Positions 11,401 to 23,989 are shown, numbered from the stretch's first letter. The stretch: 64,000 bases of DNA from Artemia franciscana (GCF_032884065.1 NC_088863.1:45057687-45121686); one strand, 5' to 3'. Notes: a model not told the origin generated them from the sequence alone. Made by a program: numbers and translations.

Positions 11401-11672
11401 TAAAAAAAAGTTTTTAACTGTAAGTAAGAAGTGACATTAAAACTTAAAACGGACAGAAATTATTCCATATATGGGGGGTTGTCCCCTCCTCAACGTCTCG
11501 CTCTTTACGCTAAAGTTCGACTCTTTCTCACAGCTGTATTTTTTAAAACAATAAAAAACTTTAGCGTAAAGAGCGAGGCGTTGAGGAGGGGACAACCCCA
11601 TTTAATAATTTCTCTTCCTTATAAGTTTTACTGTCGCTCCTTACTAGCAGTTAAAAAAAAGTTTTTTTTTAT
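11401..11672. repeat. Fold-back element (long hairpin)
   Basis: The left arm contains AACTGTAAGTAAGAAGTGAC and runs to TCGCTCTTTACGCTAAAG. The right arm restates it inverted, from CTTTAGCGTAAAGAGCGAGG to GTCGCTCCTTACTAGCAG. The arms are about 110 bp with a spacer of about 45 bp. It is the same family as 2270-2537 and 15241-15529. It lies in an intron of the CUB gene. Confidence 0.9.
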
Positions 11673-13350
11673 TTAATTTCTGAACGTTTTTGAATTAATG
11701 CATGGTTTGATTTTGGCTCACCGCACATGAATGATTAAAACGAAATTTGCGTATTAATATTTTTCTTTTGTCTAAATGGCTGTCTCATAGTATTGATCGC
11801 ACAGTTTTGATAAAATAAAGGATGGGGAGAAGGCCTAGTTGCCCTCCAATTTTTGGCTACTTAAAAAGGCAACTAAAACTTGTTATATTTTTTTGACGAA
11901 TGTTTTTATTGGTAATAAATATGTGTAACTTATGAATTAACTTACTTAACGAACCTCTATATTAGTATATTTTTATTACGCATATGAGGAGGTTCGCCCA
12001 CTCGTCAATACCTCCGTCTCGTCAATATCCCGGTTTAAGAATGACCCCCGAACCACAAAGGCTAAAGAATAAATAGTTGAAATTACAAGAAATACTTTAG
12101 CGTAGAGAGCGACGTATTGAGGAGGAGACGAACCCCCTTATATACGTGATACTTTCTGTTCGTCTTCAGTTTTAATGCTGCTCCTTACTTCCAGTTGAAA
12201 AAACTGTTTTTATTCATTTTTTCATTGTTTTTTTTTTTAAATAAGGCTAGAAAGTCCTGTCCCCCTTCCCGGAAATTTTCTTCCCTCATCATAAATTCCT
12301 CCATGGAAAGATACTAAAAAAGTCTCCCTAGAAACCTCTGTACACTTCCCAATAACCATTACTATATGTAAACAATGGTCATAGTTTGTAAATTGCAACC
12401 CCTCCCCCGGGGACTGTGGAGGATTAAGTCTCCCGAAAGACATAATAGGTTTTTTAAATGCTGAATTAAATGGCTATCGCAATATTTTGATCCGTTGAAT
12501 TTGGGAAAAAATGAGCGTCGGAGGGGAACTAGGTGCCCTCCAATTTTTTTGGTCACTTAAAAAGGGCACTAGAACTTTTAATTTCCGTTAGGATCAGCCC
12601 TCTCTACATTCTAGGACCACTCGGTCGGTACGATACCCCTGAAAAAAAACACGCATCCGTAATCTTTTGGCAAAAATATAAAATTCCACATTTTTGTAGA
12701 TAGGAGCTTAAAACCTCTACAGTGGGGTTCTCTGATACACTGAATCAAAATTGTTAAAAACTTCTTTAGCCAATTTGAGAAAATCAATGCTGCTACATCT
12801 TAATAGTAATGATTTATAGCAGCTTCCAATAAACTACCTGTGTCATGACAAACCTTGTAAAATTCGACCACTTTTCAAGGTCGTTAAAACAAAATCTCCG
12901 AAAACGGCTATGGAATATAGTCGAATACAGTCAGTAGTTAGACGAAGGGATTCAAAACAACCCACAGAAGTCGGATTGTGAGGTAGTTTTGCGAGACAGA
13001 GAAAGATGTTTATATAGGCAAGGATACTGCTTAAAGTTCTTGCTTTGGAATGTCTTTTAATTTTGTAGCAAGACTTGCCAAGCATATCCAAAAATATAAA
13101 AATTGAAAGCTGTATTACGTCAGCTGGTTTTCCTTCTTGGCCTTCCCTCAGCCGTCAAAGTTTTCCTGTATTATTCATCCTCTACATACGGGATGATAAC
13201 ATTCGGGGATGATAACTGCTTCTTGTTTGGTCCTAGATGGTTGGCCGAAAAGGTCAAGCTTTGGCATCCTGCCTCGCATATGGAATTGCTTCTGTGCGTT
13301 TTAACTTTTAATGTTGCTCTTTATTCTCAGTTGAAAAATATTTTTTTTTC
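11673..13350. repeat. Mosaic of interspersed repeats with half fold-back elements
   Basis: From left to right: the GGAGGGCAACTAG family in reverse orientation (11700-11900, with a second copy near 12500-12580); one arm of a fold-back element (12090-12205); a segment with CTCCCCCGGGGACTGTGGAG (12400-12425), which also occurs at 14690 in the opposite orientation; a segment with AGGAGCTTAAAACCTCTACA (12705), related to 14.2-14.5 kb and 18.3-18.6 kb; and a partial arm near 13290-13345. Several open frames cross these repeats and are not supported as genes. Confidence 0.7.
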
Positions 13351-13359
13351 ATTTGATTT

Positions 13360-13910
13360 TTATTGTTTTTCAAATAATTCAGGAAAATCCCTCCACCCAC
13401 AAAAAATTCTAAAAGTAAAGTTCCTCCCACGTAAAATACCACCAAACACTCTCATCCTCGCTGAAAATCGTACAGGAACATTTCTCGCAGACAATTCCCC
13501 CAGAAAGCTCTCCTTAGCGCACTTGAAATTAAATCAAGGATATTAATTTCTGATCGGTTTACAAATCATGTCGGAAATCCGTCTTCCATGGTAAATTTTT
13601 CCAGGAAATCCCCCTCCCCCAATGGAAAGTGTCTCCCGTTCTAAATTCTCCCTCGCATGGAAAAATCCCCCAGGTAATTCCAAACCTGCTGAATATTATT
13701 TTTGGAGCATCTCTATATGTTAAATTTAGCCGGCAAAGGCAAATAAAACAAATAAAAAGTTTTCCGTATATGCATTCTGGTAAATTCTCACAGGGTAAAA
13801 TATTACCAGGAAAAGCACACCCCGAGAATTTCCCTCCCCCTCGAAAAATTTTCAATGTTGAAAATCCCCCCAAAACTAAGAATTCCACCCTTTACTCTGA
13901 TAGTTAGATC
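13360..13910. repeat. Degenerate C-rich short tandem repeat
   Basis: Loose units of about 25-35 bp contain AAAATCCCCC, GGTAAATT and CAGG (for example CCAGGAAATCCCCCTCCCCC near 13600). Both strands are open here only because the repeat lacks stops; no protein is supported. Confidence 0.55.
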
Positions 13911-15240
13911 AGTATACGAACAAAATGGCTCCCTTCCCAAAAACGTTGATCGGAATGACTATCTCATAGATTTTGAGTCAATATAGCAGGAAGTTGCAGG
14001 GAGCTCGGGAGTAAAAATGGACGGGAAGGTTCTTGATTGCTCTTCAATCACTTTTAACTCTTAACAAAGGCGCTATAACTTTCAATTTCCAACATATTTA
14101 TATGTTTTTAATGTACATTTTTATAGTAACTGATTGATTAAATTAACAGCAAAAAACCTACAATATTTTCACAATTTATATCAAATAGTTCGTGGTAACG
14201 AACTGTTATAAGGAGCGACCCGGCTCAAAAGTAAACGAGACTCTAAAAAAACGAATTTTGATACTAATAGACACATCAAAAGAATTGGAGTCTATGCTGA
14301 TTTTAAATATATAAATTTCATCAAATTCAGTCTTACCCATCAAAATTTACGAGCCTGAGAAAATTTGCCTTATTTTGGAAAACAGGGAGAAACAACCCCT
14401 AAAAGTCATAGAATCTTAACGAAAATCACACCATTGCATTCAGCTTATCAGAAAACCTGGTAAGCTGAAAAATTTTGTTGTCTTCCCAGGGGTGACCATA
14501 TCGACCCAGTGGTCTAATGGAAATTAAAAGTTCTAGTGCTCCTTTTAAGTGACCAAAAAATTGGAGGGCACCTAGGCCCTCTTCCACGCTCATTTTCCCC
14601 CAAATTTAACGCATATTTTTTAGATAGCCATTTGGTTCAGCATAGTCAAAAAACATAATAACTATGGCTTTGGGGATGACTTACTCCCCCACAGTCCCCG
14701 GGGGAGGGGCTGCAAGTTACGAACTTTGACCAGTGTTTACATACGGTAATGGTTATAGGGAAGTGTACAGACATTTTTTGGTTGGGGGTATTTGAGGGGA
14801 GGATCTTTCCTTGAAAAATTTGTCTTGGGGGGAGAGAAATTCCATGAAGGGGCGCAGGTTTTTCTAGCATTATTGAAAAAAAATAAATATGAAAAAAAAT
14901 TTTCAACTGAAAGGAAGGATCAGCATTAAAAATTAAAACGAACAGAAATTATTACACATATGAGGGGTTTATCTCCTCCTAAATACTTTTAAGTTACGTA
15001 TATTTTTACTAATAAAAATGTTCGTAAAAAATTAAATTCTTGTTGCCTTTTTAAGTAACCAAAAAATTGGAGGGCAACTAGGCCTCCTTCCCCACCTCTT
15101 TTTTCTCAAAATCGTCTGATCAAACCTAAGAGAAAGACATTTTGCCAAAAAACAAAACAATATGCAAATTTTGTTTTAATTATTTATTTCCGGAGAGCCC
15201 AAATCAAACATGGATTAATTCAAAAACGTTCAGAAATTAA
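13911..15240. repeat. Interspersed repeat mosaic
   Basis: A family with the inverted motif GTTCGTGGTAACGAAC (near 14187-14202), followed by GGAGCGACCCGGCTCAAAAG, fills 14150-14480. The GGAGGGCACCTAGGCCCTC family runs 14515-14910 and includes the CCGGGGGAGGGGCTGCAAG segment. One fold-back arm lies at 14895-14990, and the TATGCAAATTTTGTTTTAAT family is at 15000-15240. All are in the intron between exons B and C of the CUB gene. Confidence 0.7.
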
Positions 15241-15529
15241 ATAAAAAAATGAGTTTTTTAACTGCAAGTAAGGAGCGGCAATAAAACTTAAAACGAACAT
15301 AAATTATTCCATATATGAAAGGGGTTGCTTCTCCTCAATGTCTCCCTCTTTACGCTAAAGTTTGACTCTTTGTCACAGTTCTGCTTTTTAAAACAATAAA
15401 AAAAATTAGCGTAAAAAGCAAGCGTGTAGAAGCGGACAACCCCTTCCATATACGGAATAACCTCTGTTCGTTTTAAGTTTTAATGCAGCTCCTTACTTGC
15501 AGTGATAAAAAACTTGTTTTTTTATTTAA
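15241..15529. repeat. Fold-back element (long hairpin)
   Basis: This is the third well-preserved member of the fold-back family. The left arm holds AACTGCAAGTAAGGAGCGGC and ends at TACGCTAAAG. The right arm restates it inverted and ends at GCAGCTCCTTACTTGCAGTG. It is immediately followed by the (TA)n run before exon C. Confidence 0.9.
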
Positions 15530-15546
15530 TTAAAATCTGAGTTCAT

Positions 15547-15710
<164 letters not shown>

Positions 15711-15712
15711 AG

Positions 15713-15864
15713 TGCTGGAGTTGGTGCTAAGGTCTGCAACCGCGACTATATTTGGCTGCCAGACGGCGTTCCCGATTTTCTTCCAGGCACTCCTTCACAA
15801 GATAGATACTGTGGAGGAGTATTGAGTCCGTTTCACGGTGATAGTAGTTCCAGACCTGTTCTCA
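15713..15864 (+). CDS. CUB-type secreted protein, exon C
   Basis: This 152-bp exon has the acceptor TTGTAG|TG (after 15712) and the consensus donor CTCA|GTAAGT (15865). It encodes [20 protein letters not shown], then [20 protein letters not shown]. The pattern C-x2-DYI.LP followed by RYCGG.L is the next conserved stretch of the arthropod CUB-type family, after the NACAI cysteine of exon B. Its first base completes the split codon left by exon B, and its last base opens the codon finished by exon D, so the phases agree at both ends. The acceptor is unusual because the long (TA)n run precedes it. Confidence 0.8.
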
Positions 15865-17601
15865 GTAAGTACCATAAATTTCAGAGTGAGGAAGCGGAGG
15901 ATTTACTTGTTTAATATTTCCACTACGCGCGTAAAAAAATCGACATCTTTCTTTGGAACATTTGTTAATATAAAACGAGGATTTTTCTAAGAATACCATG
16001 AAAAATGCTATGAAAATAAAATACTATGACAAAAGTGTTTACCTCCAAATACATAACTTAAGAGAGAAAAACTCATTTAATTTAAATAAAGCAGTGGATC
16101 AAAACGAAAGATAATAAAAACTTTACGTAATAAAAGAATCCGAATATTTTGACTCCAAGTCCGCGAGCCTTTTTCAACAAGGAAAAAAAATGAAGGAAAA
16201 AAAGAAAATTTTTATAAATTACAACATCTAAGCAACAACCAGCGCACGGGAGTAAAATAACAACAACAAAAAACAAAACAAATGGATACAACGCACAATT
16301 TAAACACTTCCAGAACTGCAATTACTGTAATTTTCTGACTTATCACCAAAAAGATCTAATGCACAATTCTCTTCTTTACATCCATTAGAAATGAAAACTG
16401 TAATTATTTGAAAGAGAATTCATAAGACCTCAGGTCCCCACCCCCTGATTAAGTTCACAGGGTTAAAAACGTTTGACTTATATACACGTGGAAACAAATC
16501 AAGTAAACTTATAAATTATAAATTAAGGTGACTTTTTATTTTCTAGCTTAGCCAGCTTTATCCTCACCCCCCTTTTCCCAGCTTTGACCTCGTCCCGACT
16601 TTCACTTGCAAGATTCACACTTGTTTGGGAACTATCATGTAAGACGCTTCTGTTTGAAGTTTTGAATTGCCTTCAAAAGAAATTATTAATAAATTGTATT
16701 CATTCTATATTCCTCTTCAGCTTCATTAATGCTGAGTGTTTTTTAATAGTGTTAAAAATACAGAGTAGATAATTGTTTTGATTTTTTATAGTTTTTCTAA
16801 GACTGGGCAACAGTTTTATAGACGTGTCCACTATTTTCGCTTGATCAAATAACACACTATGGTGTGGAAGGTCAAATAAATGTTCTGCTAAAGCTGATTC
16901 AAATGTTTCAAGTTTTTTTATTGCATTTTAGAGAGCAATCGATGACATTTTTATGCTTTTGTAATCTATTTTCTACATTTTACTATGTCCTTCCTGCATA
17001 AAATTTACCACTAGAACATGGAGTCTTGTATGCCCAACTTTATATATTTTATTGGAATCTTACCTTATCCATTGTTTAGTAAAGAGTCTATTTTTGGCAG
17101 GGACTGAAAGCTGTTTTTGCATTAATTATTTCTTTAACACAATAAAACAACACTGTTTTCAGATTTTTTTTATTATTTAAAGTTTTTTTTTATTTTTGTT
17201 CTTTTGTCTTGTTCTACCGCTTTATTTAAATTAAATCCGTTTTTTCGCTCTTAATTCATGTAAATGGAAAATCAGTGTGATCTAAGAAATTACTTACCTC
17301 CGAATTTGCTGATAATAAGGAGAAAGTTAGCCAGTAGAAATCAGAAGGGATAAGACCAGCAATCACAGCTTAGGACGATCAAAGAGTATTTTGTAACAAT
17401 TTAAAGATGAAATTTTATGTCTTCACTAATGCTCTCAGTTTTAGTTTTTCGACGGAACCAACTTGATACTTTCCAATTAGGAGGAAACTTAATTTTTACT
17501 TCTTAGTGCATTTGAGCATTTTTCTTAATATTATTAATAACGCTTGGTATTATTAATAACTAGATAGAGCCGAGCTAATGTTCTTTCCTTCTTTTTCGTA
17601 G
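15865..17601 (+). other. Intron of the CUB gene between exons C and D
   Basis: This 1737-bp intron is AT-rich with T-rich stretches (17150-17200) and no recognisable element. Confidence 0.6.
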
Positions 17602-17876
17602 GTATGATTAAGAACAGCGTCATAACTCTTGAGTTCAGAACAGGATTACCAAGAAAATTCAACGCTAACCATCATGGACCAGGATTTAAATTAGCTTATG
17701 TGCAGCTGTCACTCTGCGACCAATCCTCTTCGCCTATTTTTCGAAGAAACAGAGAAAGAGAAGAAACCATGCAAGAGCGAGTACTAAATAAGACTTATAG
17801 TTATAGAAAGCCGGTAGTTAGTGATGAGAGACTGAGCAATAGTCAATATTATAGTGATTATTATGACTACTTTTAA
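17602..17876 (+). CDS. CUB-type secreted protein, terminal exon D with stop codon
   Basis: The acceptor is TTCCTTCTTTTTCGTAG|GT (after 17601). The exon encodes SVITLEFRTGLPRKFNANHH, then GPGFKLAYVQLSLCDQ, and ends in a hydrophilic tail rich in R, E, S and Y (SQYYSDYYDYF) before TAA at 17874-17876. The pattern of a beta strand with F.T, G.GF.L.Y.Q..C is the closing part of the CUB-like fold, and the last cysteine fits the family. The four exons together give about 257 residues with at least seven cysteines. The Tyr/Asp-rich C-terminus is probably lineage-specific. No membrane segment or GPI-type end is seen, so secretion is the best guess. Confidence 0.85.
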
Positions 17877-18113
17877 TTCCAAATATGACAATGAGGCATT
17901 TATTTTATAGATTTAACGTCACCTTTCTATGACGCAGTTGATTGTAATTTAATATTTAATTGATAAATTATGTCCTACAAAATATGTTGTACAGGTAAAC
18001 TTTTAAAATGAATAGACCCTATCAGGTAAGATATTTGTGACAGAAGTAAACGGCAAAAAACAAAAGAATGACATTACAGGACAAATAAATAAACTTCAAG
18101 TTGTATAAATAAA
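17877..18113 (+). promoter_or_regulatory. 3' untranslated region with polyadenylation signals
   Basis: AT-rich sequence after the stop holds three AATAAA hexamers at 18084-18089, 18088-18093 and 18108-18113. The true cleavage site cannot be read from the sequence. Confidence 0.6.
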
Positions 18114-18289
18114 TTTACATGACAAATTACTAATAATGGTTTATAATTTTACAATACTCCTGTCTCCTAAAATTATTCCAAAATTGACTTCCAATCACAC
18201 ATATCAGTCACTTTTTACCGTACTTCGTGCACGAAAAGGTGTGATTTCTTAGAAATTGCATTGTTTCAAGCTCTAACTTCAATTGTAAC

Positions 18290-19650
18290 ACGATTGCATT
18301 CACCATTTCACATATCAAACAGTCAGTGGTAATGAACTGTAAGTCAGGAGCGATGTAGCTCAACCGAACCTCTAAAAAGCAGAGTCTTGATAACAATAAA
18401 TACATCAAAATAATCAAATTTCGATGTTTATTCAGAATATGTCAATTCATTAGGTTCAATGTTAACCATAAAAAGTTATGAGCCTCAGATAATTTGTAAT
18501 TTTGAAAAAAGGGGATAAACGCCCCTAAAACATCAAGTGATCTTAAATCAAAATATTACTACCAGATTCGGCATATCAGAAGACCCTACTGTAGAGGTTT
18601 TAAGCTCATATCAGAGGAAATGCTATAGCGTTGCTTATAGTAAAGGCCGTAATTTTTCAATGAATTTTTAAATTTCATTAGTTAATTTCAATGAATTTTT
18701 ATTAAGAAAAAATTTCCATTTTTTCTCCCAGAGGCACTTCATTTATGCGGGGTTGTCGCACAAATTTCGGAAGGCGTTTATTTGATTGGAAATTGGAAGT
18801 TCTAGGGCACTTCTTGAGAGTTAAAAGTGATCAGAGGGCAACTAAACCCCCCTCTCCCGAGGGCAACTAAACCCCCATCTCCCTAATACGTCCTCTTTTC
18901 CTCAAAGACATCTGATCAAAATTTTGAGATAGATAATTTGTTTGAAATATTCCACGATCAGATAACAAAAACTTTGGGGTCAGCATGACCCCCTGAATCC
19001 GGAGGAAAGATTTTACCTTATGCTCTGTGGGCATATAAGGTTTTTATAGAAGAGGCGGTCGTGTGAACTTTGGAGGGGACTTACATGATCCATTAAATAA
19101 TTCTAGTTCCCGATAAGAGTTTTACGATTTCCGAAGAGCCAAAAGTGATCGGATCGCAACTAAGCCCCCCCCCCCCCCCCACAAATCCCGTTTACCCCAA
19201 ATCATATTATTGAGATAGTCGTCTTGTTCAAAATAGACCAAATATCATATATAAAAAACTCCTGTGTTTGCACAACCCCCTCAGAACCTTGGGCGAAGTG
19301 TAGTAAATTATGATTTGGGGTATATAAAATTTTAATGGAAGGGGTGGTCGTTCAACCTTCGGAGAGGGCTCATTCAATTGGACATTGAAAGCTCTAGTTT
19401 CCTTTTTAAGAGTCAAAACGGACTGCAGGGCAACTAGGCTCACCCCACCCTCTTTTCCGCAAGTCCATCCTATCTAATTTTTGAGATAGTCATTTTGTCA
19501 AAATAAGTTCAAGAGTTAGATAACAAAAACTCTGGTTTCGACACAACCCCCAACAGCCCAGTGGCAAGTGTTGTAAGTTATGCCTGGGGCATACGAGGTT
19601 TTTATGTTAGGGTTTTTAAAATAGTTCAAAGATCAGATAAGCCCGACTCC
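18290..19650. repeat. Interspersed repeat mosaic downstream of the CUB gene
   Basis: The interval 18310-18620 is a diverged copy of the GTTCGTGGTAACGAAC family also seen at 14.2 kb (AATGAACTGTAAGTCAGGAGCG, then CTACTGTAGAGGTTTTAAGC). At least four GGAGGGCAACTAG-family units follow at 18770-18900, 19030-19180, 19330-19450 and 19500-19620. Each has a C-rich tract after the core. Confidence 0.7.
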
Positions 19651-19654
19651 CACC

Positions 19655-20250
19655 TACACTCAAAAAAACTTATTAACGATATTTTATTCTAAAGCTTAAA
19701 AGGACCCCGGCCCTCCCTTCATGGCCTGGCTTCCCTCCCCCACAAAAAGCTTATTGACGATATTTTATGTCAAAAATTACAGCTACTCACTTATCAACGA
19801 TAAATCATGGGAGCTGAGCCCTTGTCGTCCCTGCATGCCTCTACCCATCCCCCCAAAAGACAACTTATTACCGATATTTTAATCCAAGACATATGGAAGC
19901 GAACTCATGACCCTCCCTCACCGCCCGACCTCCCCCCAGAAAAACTTATTAGCGATTCTTTATTGCGAAAATCATGGGAGTTGACCCCTGGCCCTCCCTC
20001 CATGGCCTAAGCTCCCTCCTCCCTCCCATCTCCAGAAAAAAACACTTATTAACAATATTTAATTCCAAAAACCATGAGACCTGACCCCTGGCTCTCCCCA
20101 CATGGCCTGACCCTTTCCCCCACAAAAAAGATTATTATCGATATTTTATTAAAAAAAATCATGGGAGCTGACTCCTGGCCCTCCTTCCATGGCTCAACCC
20201 CCCTCCAAAAAAACTTATTAACTATATTTTATTACTAAAATCATGGGAAT
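19655..20250. repeat. Minisatellite, about 8 units of roughly 80-100 bp
   Basis: Units start with CTTATTAACGATATTTTATT, then AAAATCATGGGAGCTGACC, CCTGGCCCTCCCTCCATGGCC and a C-rich end with CCAAAAAA. Starts fall near 19668, 19749, 19791 (short unit), 19863, 19945, 20044, 20130 and 20212. The units are clearly diverged from each other. Confidence 0.85.
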
Positions 20251-20560
20251 TTAGTTTAATTTTATTAGCTCTTTCCAAGATTGTTCGAGACATATAATTT
20301 TTACTACAAACAAGAGTTTGGCTACCGCCCTTTTCCCAAGAGGTAAAAATCATAAAGTCTACTGCGCATATGCCACTTAAACTAAAACAAACTATATTAC
20401 AAATATTTTCTTTTGTAGTAGTTAAAAAATTGAAAGTAAAATATTTATTGCGGTGAAATAAAATCTTGAGGCGATGAACTTTCAGCAATTAATATCATTA
20501 TATATCGTTTAAGTTTGTTAGTTCTTACAAAGATTGTTTCAAGACAAATTTTATTTTGGA
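20250..20560 (+). repeat. Interspersed repeat shared with 36050-36280
   Basis: The order TTACAAATATTTTCTTTTGT, then TTCAGCAATTAATATCATTATATATC and a CAAGATTGTTC.AGACA motif, recurs in the same orientation at 36.05-36.28 kb. Confidence 0.65.
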
Positions 20561-20789
20561 ATAAAAAATATTTTGGAATGGGGAATTTAGAAAAACTTTA
20601 AATTTCAGCAATTAAAAATAAACAGATTTTAATTAGAAAAAACTTTCCGACAAAGAAGTTTTTCAAAGAAAAGTAAAGACCATATTAAGCTTTAGATCAG
20701 GAGAAATAAAAACCTAGAATAACTCAAACTTTAAACGACCAGAAACTACTATCATAGGCAGCACAATAGGTTTTCGAAAGAAAAGTGAT

Positions 20790-21820
20790 GTGGACATAAT
20801 GTATTATTTTTATTTTTTGATAAGACCAGGGCGCTTTGAATAGAAGAAGTTGTCGTAGAAACTTCAAAAGGGACTCATTTGATAGAAAATCGAAAGGACT
20901 GGTACCCTTTTTATAGCCAAAAGTGATTGGAGGACAACCAGCCCCCTCCCCACGCCAATCGTTTACCCAAACACACCCAATCAAAATTTTGCATTACCAT
21001 TTTATTCAACGTAGTTGAAAGGTCCAGAATTTGCGTCTTTGAGTCTTTGAGGATGACAATCCCCTCAGCCCTCAGGACAAGGGTTGTAAGCTATGCCATG
21101 GGAGTATATAAGGTTATTCTAAAAAAAAAGTGGTCGTATTAACCTTGGAGGGGACTCATTTGAATGATATTCAGGAGTTTTAGTTCCCTTTTTAACAGTC
21201 CAAAGTGATTGGAGGGCAACCAGCCTCCTCCCCATACCAATTTTCTAAGCACATTCAATCAAAATTTTGAGACATACATATTGTTCAGCGTAATTGAAAG
21301 GTCCAGAAATTATGTCTTTTAGGATGACAACCCCTCAGGGCAATGTCTGTAAGTTAAGCCCTGGGGGTATATAAGGATTTTTATAGAAAGGGTGGTCGTA
21401 TAAAGTTGGGAGGGGGCTCATTGGATTGATAATCAAAAGTTATAGTACTCTTATTAAGAGTCAAAGCGATCAGAGGGCATATCAATCAGAGTGATCAGAG
21501 TTGCACAAATGTCGTTTTTTCCCAAAATGCCTGTGATAGAAATTTTAAGGTTTCCATTTGTCGTCTTAGAAACTTCAAAAAGGGCCCATTCGAGTGGAAA
21601 TTGAAAGGGCTAGTGCCCTCTGTAAAAGTCGAAAGTGATTTGAGGACAACCAGCCCTCCCCGCCAATTAGTTGCCCAAAAACTGTCAATCAAAATTTTGA
21701 GAGAACTATTTTTTGACGTAGTTTAAAGGTCTAGAAATTATGTCTATGAAGGTGAAAACCCCCCTCCCCCACAGCCATCTGGGTAAGTGCTGTAAGTCAT
21801 ATCCCAAGGACATATAATGT
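20790..21820. repeat. Four diverged units of the GGAGGGCAACCAGCC family
   Basis: Units at about 20800-21120, 21125-21400, 21400-21540 and 21545-21800 each have GAAATTGAAAGG, AAAAGTGATTGGAGGACAACCAGCC, an AAAATTTTGAGA segment and a GTTGTAAGCTATGCC segment. Period is about 250-320 bp. No coding sequence is supported. Confidence 0.75.
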
Positions 21821-22159
21821 TTAATATAATAAAAAAGATTTATTTATTATAAAAAATATAATAAAAATTTTATTTTACTTTATAATATAATAAAAACAAA
21901 ATGTGAGTATGTGGACTTGCAAAAAGGTGACAAATCTATCCCGATTGAAACTATCCCGACGCCACCACTTTTTTACTTTTATTAGCACTTCTACAGTTAC
22001 TGTAACTAATGACGCTAAGATTATTAAGGTTAAACATTTACAGAACGCTTAGGGGGAGTTTCAATTAAACGAACAAACTATCGCTTATATTTTCTAAGCG
22101 ATGTTGGTGTCTTTTACATAATTGGAGTCTAGAGCGATGCAATCTTGTGTGACTTTACT

Positions 22160-23656
22160 TCAGTATTGAAAGAGAGTTCAGCTTGTCAACATCAAGGATA
22201 ATCTTCATTAGTAATGGATGCTTTTACTCTATTGGATATTGAAGGTGCTAACAATGGCAAAATGAAACCTAGAGTGCCTAATACTGCAGTAGAAATTGCA
22301 AGAGGTTGCCAGCTAACCCTAGAATAGCCCTAGGACGAGTTGTTTGCGCAATATGTTGTATCATTAAGCAAATTCAAGTCATATTTTGCAGCAAAATTAA
22401 ATATAATGCTAATTCAAAGATTATAAGACAGATTAAATGCATTAGTGAAATATATTGAAGACAACGATCTGAATCAATGTATACAAAAGGAGTAAGTTTG
22501 TTGCCAGCAATATCTACTGTTAGTCTATAACCGTTAGTGAGAGTACGAGGATTAAAATGGGTGGATTTGAGAAATTAAAAATCATACGGAATCTAGTAAA
22601 TCGGAAAAATGTTTCATTCTAGTTGATAATTTTATAGAGTTGTCTCTCTAAAGAACAATATTTTCTCAAAGAATGCCTAACTACATAATGAGGAATGAAT
22701 CTCCGTCATTGGACTATTGCACAAAACTTTTGTGTCGTGATTCAGATGCATTTATTGAATTTATTGATATATCAATTGATCAAAACAAAAGGATACTGTG
22801 ATTTTGCTTTTAACCACTCCTTAGACAGCCATTTTGCAAAGTAACCAGAAATAACGGGAAAATCTTATTTAAAAACGTTTTGTGACGTTACACCTCCTTC
22901 TAGAAGACTTTTCCCCAGTCATTTTCTTCTTAGAAGTGAGACAGTCAACATTGAAAAATGTTTTACATATGTCCACTATATTCGTATACATTGGGTAGCT
23001 GGTCGTACGGTGAGAATTGTACTTTTGTTGATGACTAATGGGAAAAGTGTAGATTATGAAATCCATGTAAATTGCATAGAGGATACGTAGTGTAAATTGA
23101 AGACTGTAATTCCTGTCTTGAAGAGACTTGCGACTCTCACACTAGAGGTATCCTATTCTCCAATTGTCCCTATGATAAATTTGACCAATAAAAATATACT
23201 TACCCTGGCATGATTACCAAAAACATAGTACATGATTTCGGTTTATTTTTAAGAGGCTGGTATCGTCGTGGTTTTAAATTGTTTTGGCAGAAAAACTTGG
23301 TCTGTGCTTCAATTGCTGGAATAATAAGAGATTCTGGTTTCTACGACAAAGCTGTGAAGATATAGACTACTATGATTATAAACCTACAGACTTTTTTTTG
23401 GCTGTTACAGAAAGTGATTCTTCATATGAAAATTTTCTGTGTGACATTGCTTCAAATAAGCAAATTTAAACACCTGAAATTTATAACATGAATCAGAATA
23501 GTATTATTGACTTTACGAAGAGATTTAATAAAATGAAGTTACATTATATTATAGAACCCTGACTTTTCATGCCAAGATAAATACAAGTTGAACCCTGAAG
23601 AGCTGCCGCCAGTAATCGTTCCAGATGATTATCTATACATGGAAGAAGATACCTAA
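22160..23656 (+). pseudogene. Unidentified decayed coding region on the opposite strand of the Polinton
   Basis: I do not recognise this protein. Coding-like stretches on the plus strand, in shifting frames, include TLLDIEGANNGKMKPRVPNT near 22230-22290, VTPPSRRLFPSHFLLRSE near 22890-22945, and an end segment LNPEELPPVIVPDDYLYMEE closing with TAA at 23656. Acidic and hydrophobic residues alternate as in a real protein, and stops are separated by plausible segments. It would run tail-to-tail with the minus-strand capsid gene, a layout some Polintons use. It could be the missing protease or terminal-protein gene, but no catalytic motif is visible. It may instead be an unrelated insertion. Confidence 0.4.
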
Positions 23657-23989
23657 AAGTTATTTTCATTATACAGGTATGACAGAGTATTTTCAACTAG
23701 AAAGTCGTTCAATCGAGCGTCACCATAAATACTAAGAAATTCACTGTATTTATATCTGTGACATCGAAAAATAAAATATAATAGTACATGAAAACAACAG
23801 CTTTTCGTTGATAAATCTTGTACTAGCTTCGGATTTTGAATAAAAGATTTTCCACTTTACTCAAGAAAGTTTTTAATGTGAGGCGCGTAGAACATACACG
23901 GTAAACCATGAGGGTCAAAACATTCAGAATTCTTCGTTGTTTGAAAGGTGCATAGCCAATGCTGGTTTTACATTTTATGGGCTACCATT

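Noticed and set aside
13103..13907. Open frames of 92-147 codons on both strands
   Set aside because: They cross degenerate C-rich repeats that lack stops on either strand; no protein motif.
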